From Nectonema munidae (lineage: Eukaryota; Nematomorpha; Nectonematoida; Nectonematidae): a stretch of 64,000 nt of DNA. Under the pieces are notes generated by a model. It ran no database searches and was not told the DNA's origin. It was given only the letters and a program-made list of their open reading frames with translations. The stretch is from the NCBI GenBank assembly GCA_030549495.1, contig JAUIRK010000288.1, positions 1-64,000 of the forward strand. Reading direction: 5' to 3'. Shown piece after piece: positions 12,612 to 25,300 of this stretch (within the stretch, counting starts at the first letter, position 1; each line of letters starts with the position of its first letter). The translations under genes and the position numbers were made by a program.

Positions 12612-13110
12612 GAGCGGGTAAAGCAGATGATTTTCATTTCTTTGGACAGTGGTGTAACCCTGATCTTCAAAAGTTTAAGGCAAATGATTTTTTATTTCTT
12701 TTGACACTAGTGTAACCCTGGTCCTCAAGAGTTAATGCAGACGATTTTCATTTCTTTGAACACTGGTGTCTACCCTGGTCCTCTAAAGCAGATTCTTTTT
12801 ATTTCTTTCGACACTGCTATCACCCTTGTCCTCAAAGAGTTAAAGCAGATGATTTTCATTTCTTTGGACACTGGTGTCACTCTGGTCCTCAAAGATTTAA
12901 AGCAAACGATTTTTTAATTTCTTTGGACACTGGTGTTACCCTGGTACTCAAAGAGTTAAATCAGATTATTTTTATTTCTTTGGACACTGGTGTCACCCTG
13001 GTCCTCAAAGAGTTAAAGCAGATAACCCTCATCCTCAAAAGTTTAAAGCAAACGATTTTTCATTTTTTTGGTGATATTCTGGTCCTCAAAGCGTTAAAAC
13101 AGACGATAAC
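12612..13110. repeat. 57-bp tandem array
   Basis: About eight and a half copies of a ~57-bp unit that can be read as AAGCAGATGATTTTCATTTC, then TTTGGACACTGGTGTCACCC, then TGGTCCTCAAAGAGTTA. Units start near 12,623, 12,682, 12,738, 12,789 (shortened), 12,847, 12,904, 12,962, 13,018 (partial) and 13,050. Because 57 is a multiple of three, stretches stay open and read as the repeat ISLDTGVTLVLKELKQ; no other evidence of coding. The array ends about 120 bp upstream of the L27 start codon. Confidence 0.93.
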
Positions 13111-13230
13111 CGACCTAAAGGTTACTAGGTTACTTAGTCTATTAAGTAATTACTAATTTGTTAGCCAGTCAATTAGCCAATAATTATTTAAGAGGTAAGT
13201 ATTTTGTATTACTCAATATGACTATTAATT

Positions 13231-13728
13231 ATGCATAGAGGATTGTTGTCCTCTAACAGGGGTGGGTAATTGTTCTGATACGCATGCGACAATGAAAATG
13301 ATGTTTCCTTTTTGTGTTAAGGAAGATGCGTGTCTACCATTTGTCGAAATAGACCATACCACCGGCCCAAGTTCCGAGGTCCCTACTTCAACAGTGGCGA
13401 TTTTGTTGTCTCGGGCGCTCTCATTTGTTCTCAGTTTTTGCTGAGAGCGCATCCAGGTGTCAACGTAAGCTCTCTAATCTCTCTGCCTGCCACACCTCCG
13501 TATATCTTCTCCCCTTTTTAGGTGGGAATGTCCTTGAAAAGCAACTACTTGTTCGCGTTAGCAAGTGGTCGTCTCTTCTTCACACGTGACAAGATCAATC
13601 CTAAGCGCTCCTCCCCCATCTTCAAGCATCACTTCGAAAATTGGAGCAAAGAGGACAACCTCGAAAAACCATTTGTACACATTCTTCCCGATAAGACGGA
13701 GCCGAGAATTAAAATTTCATACATCTAG
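13231..13728 (+). CDS. MRPL27: mitochondrial ribosomal protein L27 (bL27m), three exons
   Basis: A structural protein of the large mitoribosomal subunit. Proposed exons are 13,231-13,261, 13,322-13,464 and 13,522-13,728 (126 aa). The introns are 60 bp (GTGGGT...TTAAG) and 57 bp (GTAAGC...TTTTAG). The family core is clear: YFNSGDFVVSGALICSQ, then RAHPGVN joined across intron 2 to VGMSLKSNYLFALASGRLFF, matching the bL27m pattern '(H)AG.I...QR..R.HPG.NVG.G....LFA...G.V'. The C-terminus KPFVHILPDKTEPRIKISYI matches 'K.FVHVVP...FKL'. The first exon gives MHRGLLSSNRG, an arginine-containing start fitting a mitochondrial presequence. It is the least certain part: the donor GTGGGT is chosen because only it keeps frame. 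The usual SKK.GGS motif near the N-terminus is not seen. The human protein is 148 aa. Convergent with the nephrin-like gene. Confidence 0.78.
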
Positions 13729-13771
13729 GACAGCAAGGAAGATGTTGAAGTTTATTTTTTTTCTTCTGAAA

Positions 13772-13777
13772 AATAAA
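13772..13777 (+). terminator. poly(A) signal AATAAA of the L27 gene
   Basis: AATAAA lies 44 bp after the L27 stop codon in an AT-rich 3' region. On the opposite strand TAATAAAAG near 13,790 could serve the convergent nephrin-like gene, in which case the two transcripts would overlap slightly at their 3' ends. Confidence 0.5.
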
Positions 13778-14396
13778 ATGTTCTTTTATTAAAAAAGTTT
13801 GTATTTATAAAATTTTGATTAATTAAAACTTTTTTTAAGCAAAAATTTGGCAGTATTAAAAACTTGGGCATATAGCAATTTGAAAAATGATAAAATCGTT
13901 TCGTGTATATTTTGAAATCTTTGTATGTTCGCTGAAGTATCTTGAATGCGTATAAATCATCATTATCATGACACAAAGATGCAAAGTGTTTTACACATAT
14001 TAGATATTAAAAAATTGAACATTCCATTTTCTTTAAAATTCTACTTAATTAAAAATCTTTTTTCTCTTTTCCAAGACTAGTAGTTATCGGCAGTTGTATA
14101 CAAAGAATATATATATATATGATATGTTTATGTGTATACATATAATAGTTCTAAAACGTTGCATATAAAATTTTTTATATATCTTATAAAAACAATTTCA
14201 ATAAATGCGAAGAAAAACGAAGTATATGTGAGTTATGCTGATAGTGAAAAAATTTTAAAGTACACCACGATTAAACCGGAATCATCAAAACAACTGTAAG
14301 GGTAATCGGAAAAGGGATGTTGTGTGATTGACGCTTTTTCAAGAAGAGATTTTGATTGGAGGCGGGGGATGAACTTTAACCTGTTTCTGAGCATGC

Positions 14397-14513
14397 TTAG
14401 CAGAGTGTGGCTGTCTTTGGAGTTGAACAGTTGTGCTGATGTGAAACGGAGTCATTGCTGATTGAGAGATTAAGCTCTTTCAGCAAATTTGTATACGTCT
14501 TTGCCCCGAGTTT
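14397..14513 (-). CDS. nephrin-like gene, probable last coding exon
   Basis: Acceptor TTTGACAG is followed by an open frame in phase 0, KLGAKTYTNLLKELNLSI, ending with a TAA stop after 38 residues. It holds a YTNL motif (codons at 14,484-14,495), a third YxN site in the tail. The sequence is clearly richer in G+C than its surroundings. A different frame continues past the stop through VKVHPPPPIKISS, but no exon with the needed phase reaches it. This exon could be one of several alternative ends. Confidence 0.5.
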   Translation of the reverse strand, partial: KLGAKTYTNLLKELNLSISNDSVSHQHNCSTPKTATLC

Positions 14514-17500
14514 CTGTCAAAGTCAAAATTCATTAAATATTTCATACGAAATTTAGGTATATAGGCAAAAATGTGTATCTTAATCTATTAGAGTTATGTA
14601 TGACTTTCTTAATTACATCTTCATGTATAAAAATAGATGAACTTTTGCCTATAAAAATAGAAATGTGATATGATTTGCTTTAATTTTTAAACAAGGTTGT
14701 TACACATTAAAAAACAGTTTTGACAAAATATGGTATAGGATAAAATAAGCAATTCTAACTTTTTTATTTAAAAAATCAAAAAAAATATGATTAATACACA
14801 TTAGATAAAATAAATCTAAGCGCAATCCTTTCCTATGAAAAACACCCATTGTAAAAAGCATTCTTTGTAAACTATTCCTTTTTATATATTCAATGTTTCT
14901 TAGGTGTGGGTCGAGATCTTTTTTAAATGCGCTGGTATTGCTTTTATATGGGAAATCTCAATTTGAACTTAATTCGTTCCATAAAACCGTTTCTTACCCG
15001 AAATGTCCATTAACTCGGTTGCAAATGTATCAGCCGCTTGCCATGGCTTATAATGAGTTATTAAGTATGTTTTTGCGTCTCTGGGTGATGTTTTTCTATA
15101 ATTTGCAAGCCATTTGCTCTTTCAAAAAAAGTCATAACCTAATATCTACATTATATTTTCAGAAAGCTATAGTCTTTTTTTGTCACGGCAGAGCTACTCA
15201 GACTTCCGTTATATGATTTGATGAAAATATGCTCGCTTATTAAACCAATCAAATTACTCGAAAATCGAACTAATAATTTTGAACGAATTATTCAACGTAT
15301 CAAGGTTATTGCTTCAGATTTTATATAATATAATAGGAGCAGCGTGATTTACTGTGAATAACGATTATTTTGACTAATATGTCCAGTTTGTTCTTTTTAC
15401 AATACTAAAGTTGCGTTTCTTTTATCTCATTTTTGGATAATCTCATTCAACCACTATTTTCGAGCAATCTGCGCATTTCGAGAAATTCACTAGGACCCAA
15501 AGAATACAATCATATAAAGTAAAATTCATTCTGTTCAAAAATTTGCTCGTAAATTTATCGAAATCAAGTAAAGATACACACGTTCCTCTCGATGGGACAG
15601 GTTAACTGCAGCCATTATATTAGTTATTAAGAATTAAATATAAAAACATGCAATAATTGTAGGTTATTAAAAATGTTCTTTTTTTAAATTATATTAATTT
15701 AAATTGAATGATCTGGCTTCGACATAAAATTTGTCATGATGGTAGTGGTACCGTAGGGTGTTTTCATCGAAAAGGCACAATTGCGCCGCTTGTAACGAAC
15801 TATGAGGAAAGTGGGCTTGATGTAGGATCGAACACAAGATCTTGAGTTATCGAATCCAGCATCTAACCAACCATACTCACGCCCCTGATAAATGAAAAAA
15901 AAGAAATACTTGGAACTTTTTTAAAAGTTTGCTCTTTGCGAATATTATATTCTTGCTAAGTGAAATAAAATGATATAGTAGCTTGTCATAAATAGAGTGC
16001 TAGTTGAATTAAAAAAAAAGGAGGAAATAAATTCTCTTTCAATGTTTGTCGAAGTAAATTTTCGTGCAAAAAAGAATGTACTGTTTGTTTCCCATCAAAT
16101 TTATAGACCGACAAGTGTAGTGGCACTGAATTGACAATGTAAAAACACAGACGTCGTTTTAATTTGAAATTGCATTCTTAATTATGGGAATGAGAATAAA
16201 AAAATACTTTAACTTATTTAACATTTTAGCTTAATTTCTAACCAAAGTATATGACTTATTTAATGATCAATTACATGATTGTAAAATTAGCGTAAATTTT
16301 AACTTTTTTACTCAACCAGTTCAATACCAATGATCCAAAATTTGGGAGCAAACGATGTTAATTTTTTAACCGAAATCAATAGAAATTAACTAAAGTCGTG
16401 TGTTTTGTTTGCTACTTAACGAGTTGAGTTTTAAAATAAAGTAAACATTTATTTTTTCCTTCCCTTCCTATGCTTTAACCCAAAATGTCCTTGAGCTGAA
16501 ATGCCTCAAAGAGAATTTGCCTTGCTCCCAGATTTAGAATTTGGAAATGGATCCCAATGTATAATGATAATAATAATAATCAAAGTCATCCCGGATAAAA
16601 ATCCTTTTTGAATGAATAGTTGTCTAGTTTTAAAACCTGATTTTTGCCAGGCCCGATATTCTTTCCTAGAGGTTGGCACCAACTGAGCTACTTTAAAAAT
16701 CTCTGCTGAAATGAATTTTAAAGGCTAATTGTCTGCCTTCTTTTTCAATGGGATTTTATATATTTAAAGCGAATGATTTTCTCGCTCTTCCTCAAAAGGT
16801 TAAAGAGATATTTAAATTCTCTCGAATGATGACTGAAAAAAGGATCCCACATTTAAATGGAGCAAGCTTGACGTATAAATTACTTTGGATTGAACAGGTG
16901 TAGATGGAGCGGGATTGATGTGGTTGGAGTAAAGATTACAATTTTTGTGATGCTGTTTCCGATCTTCTTCTTTCATGGAGGAAGATGTTTTCTTGTTTTT
17001 GACTTTATTGTTCGCCTAAAAAAAGTTTATTGTAATCAAAGGTTTCTCAGATTTACCCCAGACTAGGGCGTTAGGGGTAACCACAGTGGACTCTCTAGTA
17101 GTGATACGCACAAACATATATATATGTACACCAGAAGCGCACATCCACAGAATTTGTGGGGGCGAATTTTTTTTTTAATTTTCAAAATATATTATAAAAG
17201 AATTTTTGTCCAATGAACACACCACTATTATTACCCGATATTATACTTCCACTGTAAGCTCTTAATCCCATCATAACTGCACTAATTTTATCAAGTCAAA
17301 TTACATTGTTTGTAATTCTGATTGCATCACTACCTTCTAGCTCAGTGGTTTTCAAACTGGATTTCCCATTGCCTAAGGCGATGGAGAGGCAGTCACATGG
17401 GGATCGAGAAGGAGGAACTGAGTGTATCGTTTCGAGCAACATACTGCATCCATATTCTGTCATTTAAGATTTTTGCCAATAAGTCACATTTATAAGAATA

Positions 17501-20500
17501 AATAATTTAGTTCTTGAATTGAGTACTATTTTTTTCTTTTATTACTATTCAGTCCTACGTTTATTGAATTTTTTTTTGCCTCCTCTGAGTGGCGTTAAAA
17601 ATTATATCTTATTTATTATACGTTGTCTTGGTTTTAACTTTCATTTTTCTATCGCCTTGAATTATACTGAAAACAAGGGGATAAGTCCTAGAGTTGGTCG
17701 AAAAATACGCTGATTACTCTCATACTTGTTTGCAGAAACTTTAATGAAAAACACTGTTGGCTACAAGAGTCTTTTGTTGCTTTTCTTCTGTTGTCATTTG
17801 TTTCAAGTTTATGCTTCAGTTATGTGATAGAGACTGAGTGTACGAACATCTTTACTACTAGCCAATATCAAGTTTTCTTGTTTCTCCTCTTCATCATACA
17901 TACTGTATATTTTGTCTACTGTCTTACAATGCGTGGCGCTTTTTCGTTTTGAGGTTTGTCTACTGTCTTACAAAATGCCAACAAACATGTGTTTTAGATT
18001 TGATGTTTGTGTCTGACTAGGCGGATGCCTTTTTATGTGTCTCGCCTTTAATTTTTTGCATTTTTCATGAAATAAACAAGTATGAAACCAATCAAAATTT
18101 AAACCGAAGAAAAAATCTGAAAACTTCATCATCTAATAATTAAGGTAAAATACTCCTAAATTTACAATTTAATTTTCTGTTCTTAATTGAAAAAATTGCT
18201 AATTGTTTATAAAACTTTCTAAAGAAAGAAAAATCTATTTTGAAACTTAATGCAAGCTTTGATTCTTCAATTCAGGAACTTTCACTAAGGTTTTTTTTTA
18301 CTTTTTATTTCAATTATATATGTCTTTTTTGGAAGATTTAATGAAAAAATTGAATATTTCAATCAGTTTCGCTCTTTTACCCTCTTCTACAGATTTTTAG
18401 ATAAAATATTTTTTCTCCTCTCCTTAAGATTTTTAAATGATAAAGATGGGAGGCAATTGATAGTGAAATAAAATTTTGAAGGTTTTTTATAATTTATTTT
18501 AAATTTGTTAAACTTGGAAATATTTTTTAGCCTTTCATATTTCAAGTATGATAGAAAATAAAATGCTTGAAGATGTGTTTTCTATATTTTAAATGAAAGA
18601 GCATTTCCAAATTTTTTACTATATGTGGTATGATTTAAAAATTTGATATGTGATAGAAAGTGTTCAATTTTTTAAGGTTGTACTTTTGGTGTTTAAGTTT
18701 GTGAAAGAGTGTTTTCAAATTTAAAATGGTTTTCACCAACAAGAATGTTCGAAGAAAAAGCTCTTATTTTACTGTCCTTCATAGGATTATATTTAAGTCA
18801 AAAAGAATATATGCATGAGTTTAGTTTGGAAAAAGACTAATTATTTTGAAATTAATATTTAAGAAATTTTTGAGAAAAATTTTAGAAAAAAAAATCCTTT
18901 CAAAAAATCCCACAACATAGGAGAACAGTTATTATTACTTTGCTGCAAAAATATCATATTGAATGTTCTAAGGAGTTCTGAACTTGAAAAGTTTATCTTC
19001 CTCTCAAACGACACCGTTTAGAAGGCTAATAGGAAAGATGTCTGATGACATATCAGAGGTGGTTTTATTGATTCGGAATTGAATTTTCAAATTTTTTGCA
19101 ATTCAGCTTGGTAAAACAATGGATTGCATGTGCAAAACTGATCAAGGGGAGACGGGCAAAATTAATTTTAATGGGGCAGAGTCTATAAGAAAGTGTATAC
19201 ATTTATATATCTCAAAGGAATTTCTGAAGGGCAAAATAAATCCCAGGGGGCAAATCTCCATTGTCTCCTCTTATCGACCTGCCCTGTTACAGTAATTAAT
19301 GGGGATAAACATTTTAAGCTTTAAATTATAGAGTTTCTATATAGTTAATGTGCTATAAAAAAATATATGAGTCGTTCAAAAATGTATGGGCTCTTGTTCA
19401 AATTACTGCCTACATTTCGTCCTTTGGTCAAATATAGTTGAAATTTGCATTATTATATTAAAGTGGACGTTAATGAAAAAATTTAAATATTCATTCTAAG
19501 ACTTAACCTTAAAACAAGAAAACTAATATGAAAATCTACTCACAATACAATCTATATATAATTGAGAAAATTGAAAATTATTAGGGATGGGGCGAAAATG
19601 TGATCCCCTAATGTACACAATGGCTTTATTAATGAAGTTAATCAGGATGTGATGTCCTTACCATATGTTCCTGTGGTATTTCTCTGTTGGTTTTGGTGGT
19701 TACTGAAGAATCCTTGATTGCGAGTGCTTTTTCTTTGATGTAAGGTGCGCATAAACTCTGCTGAACAGGGTGATTTCTTAGTTTGCACGCAAATGGTTCT
19801 TCTATTCCGCTATCAATGTTGTCCATTTCAACTTAAAAAAGGGTTTGAATCGTAAAGCTTACCATGTGTGTCACTTCATTTTTCTTTAATTCTCGATTAG
19901 TTTCTCATGTGAGTTTTATTGAAGTAGGTAAATATTTTTTAATATTTGATAGAAAATTTTACACGCAGTGTGCAGTTTGCACGTTTATGAGCACATATGT
20001 TATAAATATATAAAAAAATTATACTAGTAATATATCGGTTACAGAAATTTCAGATAATTCTGGATGTTTTCTATCCTAAAAATACGGAGACATACTTTTA
20101 TTTGAAGCAAAAAAATTTGCTAAGAATTGTCGATGAGGCAAAAAGTCCCGCATCGAAAGTTCGCCTCACTAATGTCTATATTGTTATCTTCAAAGAATAA
20201 ATATCGATTGATCAGTGATTAATAAAATTATAAAGCGTAGTTTCCCCTGTTCAACTCCGTGACGTTTACGAAAATAATATATACATTATACAGTCAACAC
20301 AAACTTATTCGGATAATGAAATTAACCGAACTGTGAAAAAACAATTATTTTGCCGTCAAATTTTACGGAATTTATATAATATACGAATATAACTCAAATA
20401 TTTTACCAAAAATGTTAAATGCTTAATTATTTCTGTTAAAAAGTGTTTCTATCTTTCCTGCATTCAAAGGTGGAAAGAGAAGGAACAAACTTTAAGGAAA

Positions 20501-22306
20501 ATTTTCATTTGAATTTGTTACATATGCTTTTGGATGAATGCGGCAAAACTATTTGCGTCAAACTTGATGTTTAAATTTTGTTTCCAAATGTTCTCAAGAA
20601 ATTATCCTCTTTTAACACATGCAATGAGTGAAAGCATAAGTAAAAGCAGAGAGAGGCAAAGAAAGGATAAGCGACATCTCTCATGCATGGAGAGTAGAGG
20701 AAATAATAACTTTACCACGATTATTCCTAATGGAACTTAAGTCAGTTAGAGTACTAAAGCTTCGGACAAGGATGGGATCTTTGTGCCCAGAAAAGATGTA
20801 CACGTAGGCACTCTTCTTCTTATTCTTGTTTCTGTTGGAGGAGTCGAGTGAAATCAATTTTTCTAAATGTTATGTTCGCATTAAACAATGTTTTCCTTTG
20901 CTACTCAAAATTCTAGTAAAAATGAGTACTATATAGCCCAAACTCCTACAATTATTAAGAAGTTACATAAAAGTTTAAAAAAAACCTCCGCTACTCAATG
21001 AGACAAGATTAAGAAATATTTTTGAAAGCTAGAAAAATAAGGGTCATCTAAATATTTACATCAAGTAATAGTTTTGCCAGTAATCAAAAAATGTCCTCAA
21101 TTTTGCTAATTCAGTCAAGAAGATCATGATTTATATCTTGTCAATTGGAAGAGAGTGAAATTTCATTCTTGTTCACTTTCGCTTCAAGTTTTTAACCATT
21201 ATTTGCTTTGGTTCGCCAATTTATCCAACATTTCAAAAAACTGATCCCAAAAGGGCAACGGGCTCTTTATTTATAATTTCACTCAAACAGTACGACTAAA
21301 TAATAAACTTCACATATTTCTGATGATAAGTTATTTCTAATCAGATTTTAACAGCCTAAATGAACTGCAATACTTGCCAAAATTTGTTCAAAAGTAATCA
21401 AGCCTTTCCATGCATAATATTGGGCTGGCGCATAATCATGAGGTCTAAAAAATTGAAAATTTACAAGAAACTTTCAGTACTCAAAGTTAGATTTTCCTAA
21501 AAAAACTTTTAATATATTAGATTTTTTCAGCTTCTCATAAAAATAAAAAAGAGTGTAGTCAATGATTGCATTAATTAGTTTTGATTGGTAGTTTTTTATC
21601 AAAAAATAACAAAATTTACAAGCTTATTATTATAATAGTCGAGCAATTTGTAGTATTCAAAATCAGTGGTATTCATAGACCAAATGAAATTTGGCTTAAA
21701 AGAAGTTGTTGAAATGACAAAAAACAGACTTACTTGAATTTTCATTTTCTAGGGATTTGACATCTGAATCCGTTTTCAAGGAGTTGCTGTGCTTAGAAAA
21801 GCCACTCATCAAATTGCTCCAATCCCTTTTGCATTCATGCGCTTTGTTGTTGTTTTTATTCAGGGCTGGCTTATTTCCAAGGAAAACATTTCCATAATCA
21901 TCACAGTCTAAAATAATGTCAGATAAAATGGGTAAAAAAATTAAATGTCCTACATTGACTGAATGTGTTTATGATGGAGTTAACATATTCCGTTTCTATG
22001 GCGGAGAGTTCTGTGTTAAATATAAGTTGAAAGATAAATACGCTATTCTAACTAAGTATGTATAGAGATATAAAGGGAAATAGGTGATTATGTTGTGTGT
22101 ACACTGGGTCTAGCCCCCCCCCCCCCCTATGAAAAATGGCTTCGAAAATTACCCTTACTAATTTTGCTTTTTCCTAAAACAATACTTGTTGGTAGTTGAT
22201 TACGTTTATATCAACGATATGACAAGTCGAATTCAAAAAGACATAATACAGCTGTCGTGTTCTTTGAAGACTTTTAGCAAAATTGCAAAAAATTTAAATA
22301 GATTTC

Positions 22307-22337
<31 letters not shown>

Positions 22338-25300
22338 CTCCTATAAGAAATTTCTGGATCCGCCACTGCACTAGGGTTATGACTTTTTTTACCCCTTTAG
22401 CCCCAATGTTCCCATTGGGAAAAAGTAATTCTAGGTCTGCTTTTTCCATGACTTGGAATATAAATCGTCTGCGTTTTTTTTAAATATCGTCTGATTTCTA
22501 TGGTACTTAATGGGTTTAACAAAAAGTAGTTTCCTGTATCATAAAACGATGAACTTTCTTTTAGTAATGAGAAATTTTAAGCTAAACTGTGATGGATGCA
22601 TAATAACGTCACCCCGGCAATATTTCATTATTATTATTATGCTTTGTTTTATTCTATTAATTGTATCTTTTCGCTTCAATTTACTCAAGAAGTAATTGCA
22701 CATATAATTTGCTCTCAAATCATACATTGTTAAATTTTTTTCAACTTTTTTTTTCAGAGTAAAAAATGTAAAACACCTTCTATGCTATATTTGCAAAAAA
22801 AAGAAAGAAAAAATTGGACTTTGTTCTATTTTATCAAACTTTAATTAAAACAATTTTCAACTGAATAAAGGATTTTTCAATGGTTTTGTTATATATATTC
22901 AAATAATTTATATGAGTGGGTAACTTTTTAAAAAAAAAATACATAGAATTTACGGATTTTTGCTTCTTCTACGAAAAAGTTCATCGAACTATGCTAAAAG
23001 AAAGACGAATTAAAAAAAGTCATAAACGTAGTTAGACTTTATATTTTTAGGGATTTTGTTTCACATAAAATTTGAAGCGATGCTTTAAAATAGACTAAAT
23101 AAGATTAACCACACAATTTTCAGTCTAAATTTGAGAATATAGTAAAGCTTCCCTTCCTTTTTACAGTTACATGTTAAGCAGAGTTTGTAACACTGCTTTG
23201 ATAGTTATTTTTACTCTTTTGTGTTCCAATCATTTGTTACCACTACGGGATTTTGATAAATAGTAAAATGTATTGTAAATAAACACTTTTCATTTCGTAA
23301 TTTGAGGCTTGCAATTTGACAAAAACATATGTTGATTCATAATCCGAAAAATACGGTATATAAAACATTTAGATCAGTGCCAAATTCAAGGATCTACTCT
23401 GGATTTGAACACAAAAATTTGATGCATATTCTCAAATTGATTTTAAAAAATACTATTTTAAATTTCGTAACAAAAAGAAATAGTAGTTATATTAAAAGTA
23501 ATTTAAAGAAATACTTATAGTTAAGTGATGTTTAGCGTATACTTGTACAGTAATTAGTAACTAGTTATATAACTTAACAGTAGGTATATTGTCATTTGGT
23601 TAGCCAGAATAGTTAGTATGTGAAAACTCTAAAAATTTAAACTCGAGTATTAATCGCAACAAAAAGTGATGTGTTCGATTTTGAATGCTGATCGGCCATG
23701 CGTACCCAAACATTTCATTTTCCATTTCATGGAATTGGAATAAAAGAATCGGAAAGGCACCTAAATTTTCTTGATACGATTCCGATTCGCATTCGGATAG
23801 CTAAAGCTTGAGTTTGTAATATGTATTTAGAATTATATATTGTGTCTTCAAAAAAATTAGATCAAGTTTTAACCCTTCACATGATGGTATAGAATATTTC
23901 TCTAGCTTGAGTTCGATTTTTGAAAAAATTCTTGTACTCCTAAAAGAATTTGAGTTTCCCTAGCGATATCATGAAATCACAGAACTGAGACTCCAGTTAC
24001 TTCATGGAATGCCTAGGATTTTATTAAAAATTCCTTCTTATAGTAAAAAAAATTGTGTTTATGAAGTTTGAAATAAAACAACTTTTTGGCATCTTATATA
24101 AAACATGATCTAAATTTTAATGCATTTAAATAAATTTGATTTTATTTAAACAAACTTGAATACAACATAAAAAAAAAATAAATAAAAATAAAAATGAATA
24201 TTTCAAGGAAAGAAAATACTTATTGTGGGAAGTTTTTGGATAAATTATTCAAATTTTTTAAGTTAAAGCTACTTGCGGTTAGGATTTTGAGGAATTAATT
24301 ATTGGGATTATTGAAGTGTATAAAAGCTGAGTTTAAACAAAACTTGGATAAACTTCAAAATTTTTTCACAGTTTAAAAATCTTACTTTTTTGACCAACTT
24401 CTATGTTAAGTGCCTCAATTCCATTTCCATATAATGGGATGTACACCAAACACTTATACTTTTATTTGTGTCGGTCTCCAAAAAATCATGCGCGCTCTAT
24501 TTTGAAACAATATCGCGCCAAATCAACTTAAGGCAAATATATTGGCATGTGATTATTTTTAAATGCTAAAATTCGTGTAAATCACTGATAAAATAATTGT
24601 TTTGCATCTCTAATCTAAAGATGTGATTGGATGGATAGTTCCTTTAAACTAACCAATCATTTAATATGTAATACTCTGACTATTTTGGAAGTGATAGTAT
24701 CTCATTTGTATACAATTTTTGGATATACATTTCATTCAAATGATTCTTACCTGAGAAATTTAAGTTATCTTTAAATTCTTGAATTTTGACGCAATTTTTT
24801 TGTCGTAGCCTTTTTATCTGCACGATCTTCAGTGAAATGAAGAAGATGATTAAAATGATAGCAATTGCAGCTCCACCAATCAAAATGTAAAAGATTGAGA
24901 TTTTTGATTTAGGCAATTTGTATAACAGCCACTTTGAATTCTTCACTAAGTTCATAAATAAAATAACATAATCAATATGTTTGAAAAGGTAAATTGATGG
25001 TTTTTTTAAAATGGAAAACTGAGATAAATGGATCTAAAAGATTTTTTAATTTGAGTTTATAAGAATTTGCGTGCATAGAGAAGAGAATAAAATATCAAAG
25101 ATTTCTTTAAATAAGAAAGGCCTCTTAAGCTAATCCCAAAAAACACCAACCGAAATAACCCAAACTACAAAATGGAATTAATAAACAAAATTATTTTATA
25201 AAATGTAAAGTAATCAAATCTGATATTTTCTCTACTTGTTCTAAAAATGTTACTAATATGCTGATAAAATGAAGCTGAGTCACTACGAACAAAGAACAAA

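Larger units (their letters stand above)
14514..16883 (-). other. intron sequence of the nephrin-like gene
   Basis: If the last two exons are correct, this 2.37-kb stretch is intron. It holds a tRNA-like SINE candidate (15,732-15,886), a TTAA MITE copy (16,311-16,430) and, near 16,757-16,806, a single sequence resembling the 57-bp unit of the 12.6-13.1 kb array. The open frame at 14,893-15,216 on the + strand has no recognisable domain. Confidence 0.45.
21908..24750 (-). other. intron of the nephrin-like gene
   Basis: A 2.84-kb intron after the transmembrane exon. It holds a C-run element (22,102-22,369) and a TTAA MITE (22,388-22,519), listed separately. The rest is AT-rich with no coding signal. 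Confidence 0.45.

Noticed and set aside
12735-13156. Repeat protein reading LKQMIFISLDTGVTLVLKE
   Set aside because: The frame is open only because the DNA unit is 57 bp; units vary as DNA without sign of protein conservation.
14340-14475. Minus-strand frame ending VKVHPPPPIKISS as the last exon
   Set aside because: No upstream donor in the needed phase; the phase-0 frame with YTNL fits better. It may still be an alternative form.
17344-17752. A second complete hAT MITE
   Set aside because: The left terminus is good but the right end and target duplication do not hold up.
24386-24458. Minus-strand piece reading YKCLVYIPLYGNGIEALNIE with a good GTAAG donor, like an Ig F strand
   Set aside because: It lies downstream of the transmembrane exon, its phase does not fit the neighbours and its acceptor is poor.
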